This document shows positions 1 to 5,179 of a stretch of DNA of 5,685 nt, in pieces (the stretch's first letter is position 1; each line of letters begins with the position of its first letter). The stretch comes from Syntrophomonas sp. Its GTDB lineage: Bacteria; Bacillota; Syntrophomonadia; Syntrophomonadales; Syntrophomonadaceae. The notes beneath the pieces are model-generated. The model searched no databases. It was not told the DNA's origin and saw only the letters and a program-made list of their open reading frames with translations. The stretch lies in contig JAQVXF010000083.1 of NCBI GenBank assembly GCA_028709355.1, positions 1-5,685 on the forward strand, read 5' to 3'. A program made the position numbers and the translations under genes.

Positions 1-121
1 GGCCCGCTCAGCCGGTTTGGCCTCGCCCCTTCTTTTTGCTTTAGGCATCGACCAGTTTTTAGGATATCATAGGCATTAGAGTGATGAGCGAAAAACTACT
101 GCAGAAAGAAGGGATCTATCA

Positions 122-550
122 GTGCGAACCTATTCCTCTTCCCATCTGGTCCTGAATGGCGACCTCAACCATCATGCCACTCTCTATGCCGGCCGCACGG
201 TTGATTGGATGGTAGAGGCAGCCTTCAACTGCGCTGCCCAGGAGCATGGCATCCCGGACGAACTGATCTGCCTCAAGGTCGATGAAATCATCTGCAAGCA
301 GCCGGTCGAGGCGGGTGATGTCTTTATCATCTCAGCCCGGGTGGTGCGGGCTTCCGGTTCCAGTATCGTGGTGCACGTGGAAGCCACCACCCAGATGTCC
401 CGGCTCTCCTGCGTGGAGGGATACATCACCTTCATCAGCTGGGATTCCCGCTCCCGCACTTCCAAACCCCACCGCCTGAAACTGGATGAAACGGCCGATG
501 CCCGGGAGACGGAAACCCGCGCCCGCGCCGCCAAATTCAAACAGAAGTGA
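122..550 (+). CDS. Hotdog-fold acyl-CoA thioesterase family protein
   Basis: A 142-residue protein that probably hydrolyses an acyl-CoA thioester in the cytoplasm; the acyl chain cannot be told from sequence. Residues 14-36 match the hotdog active-site segment of acyl-CoA hydrolases: an N-H-H-x-T-L-x-x-G motif (N16, H17, H18, G24) followed by the long helix W29-M30-V31-E32-A33-A34. Residues 50-106 have the alternating hydrophobic strands of the hotdog sheet. The length suits a single hotdog domain. The tail (about 115-142) is rich in charged residues. Where YciA and YkhA-type enzymes have the catalytic Asp in the helix, this protein has V31 followed by E32, so Glu may take its place. The start is GTG with AGAAGGG (107-113) eight bases upstream. 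No earlier in-frame start is available in good context. It stands alone, followed by a palindrome and a broken regulator gene. The family call is firm; the substrate is unknown. Confidence 0.85.
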   Translation: MRTYSSSHLVLNGDLNHHATLYAGRTVDWMVEAAFNCAAQEHGIPDELICLKVDEIICKQPVEAGDVFIISARVVRASGSSIVVHVEATTQMSRLSCVEGYITFISWDSRSRTSKPHRLKLDETADARETETRARAAKFKQK

Positions 551-575
551 GGCACGGGGACGGTTCTGTTGCCTC
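549..575. repeat. Palindromic repeat overlapping the thioesterase stop codon
   Basis: The arms GAGGCA (549-554) and TGCCTC (570-575) are perfect complements around a GC-rich centre containing GGGGACGGTTCTGTTG (556-571, the last two bases lying in the right arm). The left arm includes the last two bases of the TGA stop. From memory, very similar GGCACGGGGACGGTTCT-type strings recur as dispersed repeats in Clostridia and deltaproteobacteria, often near IS200/RAYT-type transposases; this was not searched. It has no T-run, so it is a poor terminator. Only one copy lies in the window. Confidence 0.4.
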
Positions 576-672
576 GGTGAGTAGTCTTTCGATCCAGCCA
601 TGGATCAATGCCGCTTCCATATTAGGCGGGGAGAAGGGTGGCTGCCTCAGATCAAGAAGCAGGCCGAATTAG
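551..672. other. Non-coding gap with small inverted repeats
   Basis: No convincing reading frame was found. Besides the right half of the 549-575 palindrome, it holds a perfect hairpin with arms GATCCA (591-596) and TGGATC (601-606) around a four-base loop. The string TTAGGCGG occurs twice (624-631 and 669-676). An in-frame TAG (670-672) closes the frame of the regulator relic that follows. The stretch is where the body of that regulator would be expected, so it probably marks a deletion or rearrangement junction. Confidence 0.4.
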
Positions 673-858
673 GCGGCAACGGGGCCGGCGACTCTCAATC
701 GCAGCGGCCGCCGGCTGTTGGCCCAGGAGCAGGAACGGGACGATATCACCCGGGCTTTGAACCGCTGCGGGGGTAATGTCAGCCAGGCGGCGGCCGAGCT
801 GGGCATATCCCGTCACACCCTCTACCGGCGCATGAAGGTTTATGAGATCAGCAACTGA
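673..858 (+). pseudogene. C-terminal relic of a sigma-54-dependent activator (Fis-type HTH)
   Basis: Translated from 673 to the TGA at 856-858, the frame ends in a clear Fis-type helix-turn-helix: ERDDITRALNRCGGN, then VSQAAAELGIS, then RHTLYRRMKVYEISN. This is the family signature of the C-terminal DNA-binding domain of NtrC/AcoR/PrpR-type enhancer-binding proteins (a first helix ending in CGGN, then the recognition helix with TLYR). The AAA+ domain with its GAFTGA loop, Walker motifs and sensory domain, normally 300 or more residues, is absent: the frame is closed by TAG at 670-672 and none of the other frames upstream shows AAA+ motifs. A TTG at 718 could start a 46-residue protein but has no convincing ribosome site. 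It is best read as a decayed gene. In anaerobes such activators often sit beside the catabolic genes they control, so it may once have controlled neighbours here. A free HTH protein is possible but less likely. Confidence 0.75.
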
Positions 859-921
859 TCAGCAGAACAACCAAGGAACAGCAGCAGGTGGTCACTCCGC
901 CGTTCCCCGGCCTTCCCGGGC

Positions 922-1743
922 TCAGTTGAGGCCCAGCAGGTGTCGGGCATTGCCGCCCAGGATCTTGTCGATGGCATCGGCGGGGATATCGAGACTGCAC
1001 ACCGCCTCGATATTTTTCCTGACATCCACCGTGGGCCAGTCGCTGCCGAAGATGAATTTGGCCGCGAAACGCCCCAGGTCGGGGAAATACTGGGTCAGCT
1101 TGCGGGGCGGCAGGCCAGTCACATCTATGTAGACGTTGCGGTGCAGGCGCACCATGGTCATCGCCTCTTCATACCAGGGACCCCGCCCTCCATGGGCCAT
1201 CACGATCTTCAGGTCGGGGAAATCCACCGCTACATCATCGAAGCAGAGGGGATTGCCATATTTGATACGGGCGTTGGTGAAGACCGACGAACCGGTATGG
1301 AACAGCACCGGGATGCCCAGGCGCTGGGCGGCCCCATAGAGCGGGTACAGGCAATTGTCATTGGGGTAGAAATAGTTGTAGGTGGGGTAGAGCTTCAGCC
1401 CCTGGAAGCCGTGGTTCAGGCACAGATCCTCCAGCCGCTTGTCCATCTGGTCGTGGAAACCGGGATTGAGCGAACAGAAGGGGATCAAGCGGGGATTGTC
1501 ACGGCAGAAGGCCTCCACCTTCTCATTGCTGGCGGTACCGGTCGTCAAAGGCGCGTATTCGGCCACTACCACCGCGTAATCGACCCCGTTGGCATCCAGC
1601 AGGGTGATAAAATTGGCGGGATCCCGGTATTGGCGGCAATGCTCGATATAGTCGGCCGGGCTTGGATAGGCGGCGGCCCCGAACTCGAAAGTGCTGGCAC
1701 TCAGGTTTTCATACTCGGCCAGGTGGACATGAAAATCGATCAC
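922..1743 (-). CDS. Metal-dependent amidohydrolase (amidohydrolase family 2)
   Basis: A 273-residue TIM-barrel hydrolase of the Amidohydro_2/ACMSD-like group, which cleave or decarboxylate cyclic amides, lactones and aromatic acids using one divalent metal. The ligand set is complete: H5 and H7 in the opening I-D-F-H-V-H motif, K117 in the L-K-L-Y-P strand, H149 (FHTG), H184 (MAHGG) and D235 (FGSDWP). The end N-A-R-H-L-L-G-L matches the usual family C-terminus, and the length is normal. I chose the GTG at 1743 because family members typically begin M-I-D-x-H-x-H; it has only a weak AGAGA ahead. A TTG at 1755, ten bases after AAGGGG, and a GTG at 1767 are alternatives adding 4 or 8 residues. 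It is cytoplasmic, with no signal peptide. It is convergent with the activator relic (63 bases between stops) and divergent from the PRPP synthetase homologue. The substrate cannot be assigned; fold and metal dependence are secure. Confidence 0.9.
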   Translation of the reverse strand: MIDFHVHLAEYENLSASTFEFGAAAYPSPADYIEHCRQYRDPANFITLLDANGVDYAVVVAEYAPLTTGTASNEKVEAFCRDNPRLIPFCSLNPGFHDQMDKRLEDLCLNHGFQGLKLYPTYNYFYPNDNCLYPLYGAAQRLGIPVLFHTGSSVFTNARIKYGNPLCFDDVAVDFPDLKIVMAHGGRGPWYEEAMTMVRLHRNVYIDVTGLPPRKLTQYFPDLGRFAAKFIFGSDWPTVDVRKNIEAVCSLDIPADAIDKILGGNARHLLGLN

Positions 1744-2147
1744 CGTTCTCTGCAAACCACACCACACCCCTTATCAGTTCGATTATCGGCCCTGCCCCGC
1801 CGGCACCCGGCCAGCAGGTCCGGCCCGACTTGGTTTGAGTCCATCATACTACATATAGCAGCCCTGTGGCATGGGCCAGGATGGTTGGAGACAGCCGTCC
1901 ACAGTAAGGACAGAAAATATGGAGAAAGAATCACGCAGATAAACTATAATTAGAAAAGCAACCCGCAGCCGGCAATCACTCCGGTCCAGAATGGACAGCC
2001 GGCAGTATGACAGCCATAAATGTGGAAGCCATCCCTTGGCAGACCAGCCCAGCTGGTCGGCCGCCCCGACTAACCAGGTGATAGCCCGGACACCCGTCCA
2101 ACCAGGAAAGCCAGCAGCGGCGACAACGCCGATGATTATTTGCGGGG
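1744..2147. other. 404-base divergent intergenic region with small hairpins
   Basis: No reading frame here looks real. On the + strand there is an exact TATAAT (1945-1950), and downstream of it several hairpins: GTCCA/TGGAC (1984-1988 with 1992-1996, loop of three), GACCAGC/GCTGGTC (2042-2048 with 2052-2058, loop of three), and GTCGG/CCGAC (2056-2060 with 2066-2070). The last two share bases 2056-2058, so they exclude each other. None is followed by a T-run. If transcription starts near 1957, the PRPP synthetase homologue would have a leader of about 190 bases. On the minus strand the amidohydrolase promoter must also lie here, but I found no clear box for it. Confidence 0.4.
1945..1950 (+). 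promoter_or_regulatory. Candidate -10 box (TATAAT) upstream of the PRPP synthetase homologue
   Basis: An exact TATAAT in an AT-rich patch, about 200 bases before the coding start. The positions 16-18 bases upstream (GGAGAAAG, 1921-1928) have no similarity to TTGACA, and there is no TG extension, so it would need an activator or may be chance. Confidence 0.25.
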
Positions 2148-3152
2148 GTGGATTTATTGTTCCATGGACCGACCCGGGGGATCAAGATCATGACCGGCAA
2201 CGCCAGCCGCGGGCTGGCCGCCGAAATCGCCTCATACCTGCACATGCGCCCTATCCGGGCCGAGGTGCAGGCCTTCTCGGACGGAGAAGTGGGGGTGGAG
2301 ATCTTCGAGAGCGTGCGGGGGATCGACATCTTCATCGTGCAATCCACCTGCACTCCCATCAATGATACCCTGATGGAGCTGCTGATCATGATCGACGCCT
2401 GCCGCCGGGCTTCGGCGGGGCGGATCATCGCCGTCGTCCCCTATCTGGGTTACGCCCGCCGGGATGCCAAGACCCGGGCCCGCGATCCCATCACCGCCAA
2501 GCTGGTGTCCAACCTGATCACCCGGGCGGGAGCCGACCGGGTACTGTCCTGCGACCTGCATTCCAGCCAGATCCAGGGTTTCTTCGATATCCCCATGGAC
2601 AACATCAACATCATACCCACCATAGCTGACTTCCTGCTCGCCAAGAAGCTGGAGGGGGAGACGGTGGTGGTCTCGCCGGACGTAGGCGGGGTTACCCGAG
2701 CCCGTGAACTGGCCGCCCGACTGGGGGCTCCGCTGGCCATCATCGACCGGCGCCAGGAAACCAAGCAGGGGCCAGACATCATCACCGTGATCGGCGAGGT
2801 GGCGGACAAGACCGCGATCCTCTTCGACGACATCATCGATACCGGCCGGCGGGTCGATTCCTCGGCCCGGGCCTTGATCCAGGAGGGAGCCCGGGAGGTG
2901 ATCGCCTGCTGCACCCATCCGGTATTCTCTGGGTCGGCCATATTCAGACTGCATCTCTCTCCCATCCGGGAGGTAATCGTCACCAATACCATTCCCGTGC
3001 CGGACTATAAACGATTCGACCGCCTCACCGTTTTGTCGGTGGCCCCCATCATCAGTGAGGCCATCAAGACCGTACACGATAAAGGCGGTCAGACCAGCAA
3101 CGGATTCCGCAGCAAGCTGAAGATGCTGGAGTCGGATGCCCACCGCAGATAG
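2148..3152 (+). CDS. prs: Ribose-phosphate pyrophosphokinase (PRPP synthetase) family, divergent
   Basis: The 334-residue protein is a full-length class I PRPP synthetase homologue (usual length about 315); the normal enzyme makes PRPP from ribose 5-phosphate and ATP for nucleotide, His and Trp synthesis. Family landmarks in order: TGNAS (16-20), FSDGE (43-47), the Q-S-T-C-T-P-I-N-D segment (65-73), the P-I-T-A-K-L block (114-119), CDLHSSQIQGFFDIP (135-149) with metal ligand H138, SPDVGG (176-181) with D178, DDIIDTG (227-233) and CCTHPVFSG (254-262). Several usually invariant positions differ: the catalytic K-R-R becomes R201-R202-Q203, the PRPP loop D-T-G-G-T becomes D-T-G-R234-R235, and the ATP motif Y-A-R-Q-D-R becomes Y-A-R-R-D-A. 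A basic tail extends about 15 residues past the usual end. The GTG start has little ribosome-site support; TTG at 2157, behind GGGGGTGG, is an alternative. Homology is certain; full catalytic activity is doubtful, and it may be a paralogue beside a standard prs elsewhere. Confidence 0.85.
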   Translation: MDLLFHGPTRGIKIMTGNASRGLAAEIASYLHMRPIRAEVQAFSDGEVGVEIFESVRGIDIFIVQSTCTPINDTLMELLIMIDACRRASAGRIIAVVPYLGYARRDAKTRARDPITAKLVSNLITRAGADRVLSCDLHSSQIQGFFDIPMDNINIIPTIADFLLAKKLEGETVVVSPDVGGVTRARELAARLGAPLAIIDRRQETKQGPDIITVIGEVADKTAILFDDIIDTGRRVDSSARALIQEGAREVIACCTHPVFSGSAIFRLHLSPIREVIVTNTIPVPDYKRFDRLTVLSVAPIISEAIKTVHDKGGQTSNGFRSKLKMLESDAHRR

Positions 3153-3223
3153 CAGACCTGGGACCAGGAAAGACCGAGGCAGCCTACGGGTGGTTTAGAA
3201 ATCAAAAACGGCGTACAGCAAGA

Positions 3224-3258
3224 GGCCGGGAAATTGATCCCGGTCCATTGTATTTTCT
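3224..3258 (+). terminator. Candidate intrinsic terminator of the PRPP synthetase homologue
   Basis: The stem GGCCGGG (3224-3230) pairs with CCCGGTC (3239-3245), seven pairs including one G-U, around an eight-base loop. It is followed by a T-rich run (ATTGTATTTTCT) and lies about 70 bases after the stop codon. Confidence 0.5.
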
Positions 3259-3306
3259 GGGGCCCGGCTGTCAAACGGGAATGCAGCCCTGGGCTTAAAA
3301 GCAGAA

Positions 3307-3332
3307 AGCAGGGCCCACCGGGTGGCCCTGCT
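3307..3332. terminator. Perfect hairpin in the convergent gap, likely (bi)directional terminator
   Basis: AGCAGGGCC (3307-3315) and GGCCCTGCT (3324-3332) are perfect complements over nine bases with an eight-base loop. On the minus strand the hairpin is followed by TTCTGCTTTTAAG, a fair T-tract, which suits the regulator gene ending at 3437. On the plus strand ATTTCAATATTT follows, so it may also stop leftover transcription from the PRPP synthetase side. A third, weaker hairpin (CTGGG 3372-3376 with CCCAG 3387-3391, followed by TTGGTTTTTAAG) lies between it and the regulator's stop. Confidence 0.55.
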
Positions 3333-3436
3333 GATTTCAATATTTATGAGGATAATGGTGAACAGATCGACCTGGGCGGGGATTCCCCCAGTTGGTTTTT
3401 AAGAACCAGGCCACCGACCCTCCCCTTGCCGAGCGG

Positions 3437-4372
3437 CTACAGTTCGGCCATGATCTCCCCCATCCGGGAAGTATCGTAGCCGCCCATCCCGGCTACCTCG
3501 TCTTTGAACTGGTCCGACCGCAAGATGGCCAGCATGGTCTGGAAGTTCGATTTCTCCAGGTCATGCTTGTAGCAGACCAGGTCATAGCGTTCCTGGGATA
3601 GGGGCACAAAATCTATCTCCTGGACCTGCAGGGCGGCCTTTTCGGTGCCCAGTCCCACATCCGCCATGCCCCGCGCCACCGCGCTGGCCACTGCGATATG
3701 GCTCATCTCTTCATCTTCATAGCCCTGGATTGTGCGGGTGTCGATATTCAGATTGCGCAGGTGTTCGTCCAGCATCACCCGGGTGCCGGAACCCTTATCG
3801 CGGTTGATCAGCCGCAACCCGGGGCGGGCCAGGTCGGTCCAGCTGCGGATATCGAGGGGATTTCCCGGGGCCAGGTAGAATCCCAGGGTGCGGTAGACCA
3901 GGTTGATGACCACCGTCCGCTGGCCGGGCAGGAAGCGCCGCACGTAGGGGATGTTGAACTCTCCGGTCTCCCCGTCCCAGAGGTGGGTGGCGGTTATGTT
4001 GGCGGTGCCCTTGTAAAGGGCCAGCAGTCCATCGATACTGCCCACGTAGGAACGCAGCGAGCGCAGCATGGGATTACGCTTCTCCAGGTAACGGGTCAAA
4101 ACATCCAGCACGATATCCTGGCCGCAGATAATCAGCCCCTGGTTTTCGATGATCAGTTTCTCCAGGGGGATCTTGACACTCTCGGCGCTGGCCTTGGCGG
4201 GCCTGTCTGCTGCGTGCATATACACCTGCAGGTCGGCCTGGCTGATGCGGATCTTCTTGCCCACTCGGTAGGAAGGAATCTCGCCCCGTTTCAGTAATTC
4301 ATAAACCGTGCCTTTGGAGATTTTGAGCAGTTTGCTCAGTTCTTCGGGCGAATAAGATAACGGATCGGTCAT
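3437..4372 (-). CDS. HTH transcriptional regulator with molybdate-type substrate-binding domain
   Basis: A 311-residue one-component regulator. Residues 6-52 form an excisionase/MerR-like helix-turn-helix (S-P-E-E-L-S-K-L-L-K-I-S-K-G-T-V-Y, then a wing with Y35-R-V-G-K-K-I-R-I). Residues about 72-270 match the PBP-like domain (PF12727 type) found in such regulators and fused to MoeA-type proteins. Its hallmarks are H-L-W-D-G-E-T-G-E-F-N (130-140), a G-x-x-L-A-P-G-N-P segment (164-172), N-R-D-K-G-S-G-T-R (190-198), G-Y-E-D-E-E-x-S-H (217-225), A-D-V-G-L-G (237-242) and Y263-D-L-V. That domain is related to molybdate and tungstate binding proteins, so oxyanion sensing is the likely role; this is inferred from family, as ligand residues are not proven. 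It has no signal peptide, so it acts in the cytoplasm. The start is secure: ATG with GAGGTG (4381-4386) eight bases upstream. It is divergent from a small gene, with an inverted repeat between them; autoregulation is likely. No transport or cofactor genes are adjacent in the window. Confidence 0.85.
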   Translation of the reverse strand: MTDPLSYSPEELSKLLKISKGTVYELLKRGEIPSYRVGKKIRISQADLQVYMHAADRPAKASAESVKIPLEKLIIENQGLIICGQDIVLDVLTRYLEKRNPMLRSLRSYVGSIDGLLALYKGTANITATHLWDGETGEFNIPYVRRFLPGQRTVVINLVYRTLGFYLAPGNPLDIRSWTDLARPGLRLINRDKGSGTRVMLDEHLRNLNIDTRTIQGYEDEEMSHIAVASAVARGMADVGLGTEKAALQVQEIDFVPLSQERYDLVCYKHDLEKSNFQTMLAILRSDQFKDEVAGMGGYDTSRMGEIMAEL

Positions 4373-4431
4373 GCCGGCAACACCTCATGTAAAAAAATAG
4401 GCAGGCAAACAAATTTTACTGCTTGTCAACC

Positions 4432-4437
4432 AGTATA
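4432..4437 (-). promoter_or_regulatory. Candidate -10 box (TATACT) for the HTH-PBP regulator
   Basis: On the minus strand TATACT (4437 to 4432) sits about 60 bases before the ATG, in an AT-rich stretch. The -35 position with 17-base spacing reads TCTAAT, a weak match. The nearby inverted repeat (4461-4482) would cover the region just upstream of -35, and a related half-palindrome overlaps the box, consistent with a regulated promoter. Confidence 0.35.
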
Positions 4438-4460
4438 CCATTTTGTACAATCTCATTAGA

Positions 4461-4482
4461 TACCAAATAGCATGGTTTGGTA
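4461..4482. promoter_or_regulatory. Inverted repeat, probable operator between divergent genes
   Basis: The arms TACCAAA (4461-4467) and TTTGGTA (4476-4482) are perfect over seven bases with an eight-base spacer, giving arm centres about 15 bases apart. A shorter related pattern, TACCA (4436-4440) followed by TTGTA (4443-4447), lies 25 bases away toward the regulator. The size and place fit a dimeric regulator's binding site in the shared promoter region of the regulator (-) and the small gene (+). It does not resemble what I recall of the E. coli ModE site. Binding by the adjacent regulator is inferred. Confidence 0.5.
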
Positions 4483-4590
4483 CATATTTTGGAAACATTA
4501 AGTCATAGTTGGTGCGGTTTAGTAATAAATGGCGCAAAACAGATCAATGTGGCAGCAAAATCATGCGACCCGTCGAGAGGATGAAATGAG

Positions 4591-4782
4591 ATGAAACAAT
4601 ACTGGCAACTGGACTATTTCCGGGATGGTCACTGTACCACCCGCTTCTTCTACGGGACCGAGGCAGCTGTGCAGCGGCGGGCCCGGCGCTACCAGTGCGA
4701 CCATAAGGATTTGCGCCTCATCAGCAAGTCCCGGGTAGAATTCCTCCGCACCGAGAAACAGAAGAGTATCATCAGCCTGTAG
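4591..4782 (+). CDS. Small basic protein of unknown function (63 aa)
   Basis: A 63-residue cytoplasmic protein that I do not recognise. It is rich in aromatic residues at the start (Y4, W5, Y9, F10, F19, F20, Y21) and in Arg later (R29-R30-A-R-R33), with two cysteines (C15, C36). The pattern suggests two short strands (3-10 and 15-20), a helix (23-35) and a third strand (41-51), so it may be a small beta-beta-alpha-beta fold; this is a reading by eye. The start is ATG, with GAGAGG (4575-4580) ten bases upstream; an ATG at 4581 is followed at once by a stop and is not a start. The gene is supported by its ribosome site, GC-rich third positions similar to neighbours, an AT-rich divergent promoter region with an inverted repeat, and a strong hairpin 17 bases after its stop. 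It may be controlled by the adjacent HTH-PBP regulator. The function is unknown; the Arg-rich helix might bind nucleic acid, but that is speculation. Confidence 0.6.
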   Translation: MKQYWQLDYFRDGHCTTRFFYGTEAAVQRRARRYQCDHKDLRLISKSRVEFLRTEKQKSIISL

Positions 4783-4799
4783 CCCAGGCTTCTTCCTTT

Positions 4800-4857
4800 A
4801 ACACAGGAGACCGAACCCAGGGGGAAACCCAAGAGGATGGTTATCCTGTGTTTTTGC
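4800..4857 (+). terminator. Intrinsic terminator after the 63-aa gene, with two alternative stems
   Basis: AACACAGGA (4800-4808) and TCCTGTGTT (4844-4852) are perfect complements over nine bases, running into TTTTT (4851-4855). The apical part carries GGG-AAA-CCC (4822-4830) and a second hairpin, AGGAT/ATCCT around GGTT (4834-4847), which uses part of the same right arm and also precedes GTGTTTTT. Either stem would give a terminator, and they exclude each other. It lies 17 bases after the small gene's stop codon. Confidence 0.6.
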
Positions 4858-4954
4858 GTCTCCAGTGGCACTGGTTGGCCTCACTGCATCATCTCTGCGG
4901 CTCACGCCCAACTATCCTCTGGAGTATAGACTACTTAAACCAGCTTCTTTCTTA

Positions 4955-4960
4955 TATAAT
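4955..4960 (+). promoter_or_regulatory. Candidate -10 box (TATAAT) upstream of the membrane protein
   Basis: An exact TATAAT in an AT-rich patch (TTCTTTCTTATATAATCAGG, 4944-4963). With 17-base spacing the -35 position reads TACTTA, a poor match. If used, transcripts would start near 4967 and carry a leader of about 220 bases before the ATG at 5189. Confidence 0.35.
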
Positions 4961-5013
4961 CAGGAGTAGAAACGCAACTGTGCTCGGTATATGTTCTTTC
5001 ACAGGTCATCGGG

Positions 5014-5113
5014 ATTCTGGCCGAGGCGGCCAGTAATAGACAAATGTCTCGGGCTGGGTCCGGTAAGCGGTGGAGATGTTGCAACACGCCGGGACTGCTG
5101 CCGGACCGGGCCT
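5014..5113 (+). ncRNA. Candidate structured RNA leader (three consecutive hairpins)
   Basis: Three stems follow one another: CTGGCC/GGCCAG (5017-5022 with 5028-5033, five-base loop, extended by ATT/AAT with one bulge); AGAC/GTCT (5038-5041 with 5046-5049); and a long stem pairing 5051-5065 with 5099-5113, whose core GGTCCGG/CCGGACC (5057-5063 with 5101-5107) is perfect and whose outer part has one G-G mismatch and G-U pairs. The 33-base apical loop contains the palindrome TGTTGCAACA (5077-5086). It lies between a TATAAT box and the small membrane protein gene. I could not match it to the riboswitch classes I can recall, so the class is unknown. Confidence 0.3.
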
Positions 5114-5173
5114 ATTTTCCCCAGCCGCGGCGGCGCTGAGCCGGCCTGACGGTCATTGATTTTGGCAGTTATG

Positions 5174-5179
5174 AAGGAG
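5174..5179 (+). promoter_or_regulatory. Ribosome binding site (AAGGAG) fixing the membrane protein start
   Basis: AAGGAG ends nine bases before the ATG at 5189. This places the start there and argues against the in-frame TTG at 5156 and the ATG at 5171, which overlaps the site itself. Confidence 0.7.

Noticed and set aside
84..155. Short reading frame (23 codons from ATG 84) overlapping the thioesterase start
   Set aside because: It has no good ribosome site and no recognisable content, and the thioesterase frame with AGAAGGG and GTG at 122 explains the region.
846..864. 8-base direct repeat GATCAGCA (846-853 and 857-864) at the end of the activator relic
   Set aside because: It is too short and isolated to infer a target-site duplication or a repeat array.
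940..1953. Long open frame on the + strand (337 codons) opposite the amidohydrolase
   Set aside because: It is the antisense shadow of the amidohydrolase, whose metal-binding motifs are complete; the shadow shows no domain features and runs into non-coding DNA.
2232..3143. Long open frame on the minus strand opposite the PRPP synthetase homologue
   Set aside because: It is Gly- and Asp-rich and low in hydrophobic pattern, typical of antisense of a GC-rich gene; the + strand protein matches a known family end to end.
3698..4297. Open frame on the + strand opposite the HTH-PBP regulator
   Set aside because: It has no ribosome site or domain motifs, while the minus strand gene has GAGGTG at good spacing and clear domains.
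4416..4421. TTGACA on the minus strand upstream of the regulator, as a -35 box
   Set aside because: At 16-19 bases downstream there is only GCCTGCC-type sequence, no -10 box; the TATACT further upstream is a better candidate.
4848..5036. 62-codon open frame after the 63-residue gene
   Set aside because: It begins inside the terminator hairpin, has no ribosome site, and its translation has no recognisable features.
4986..5155. A known riboswitch (cobalamin, cyclic-di-GMP, Moco) before the membrane protein
   Set aside because: The stems are real but I could not find the conserved loop sequences of these classes, so the element is reported only as an unclassified structured leader.
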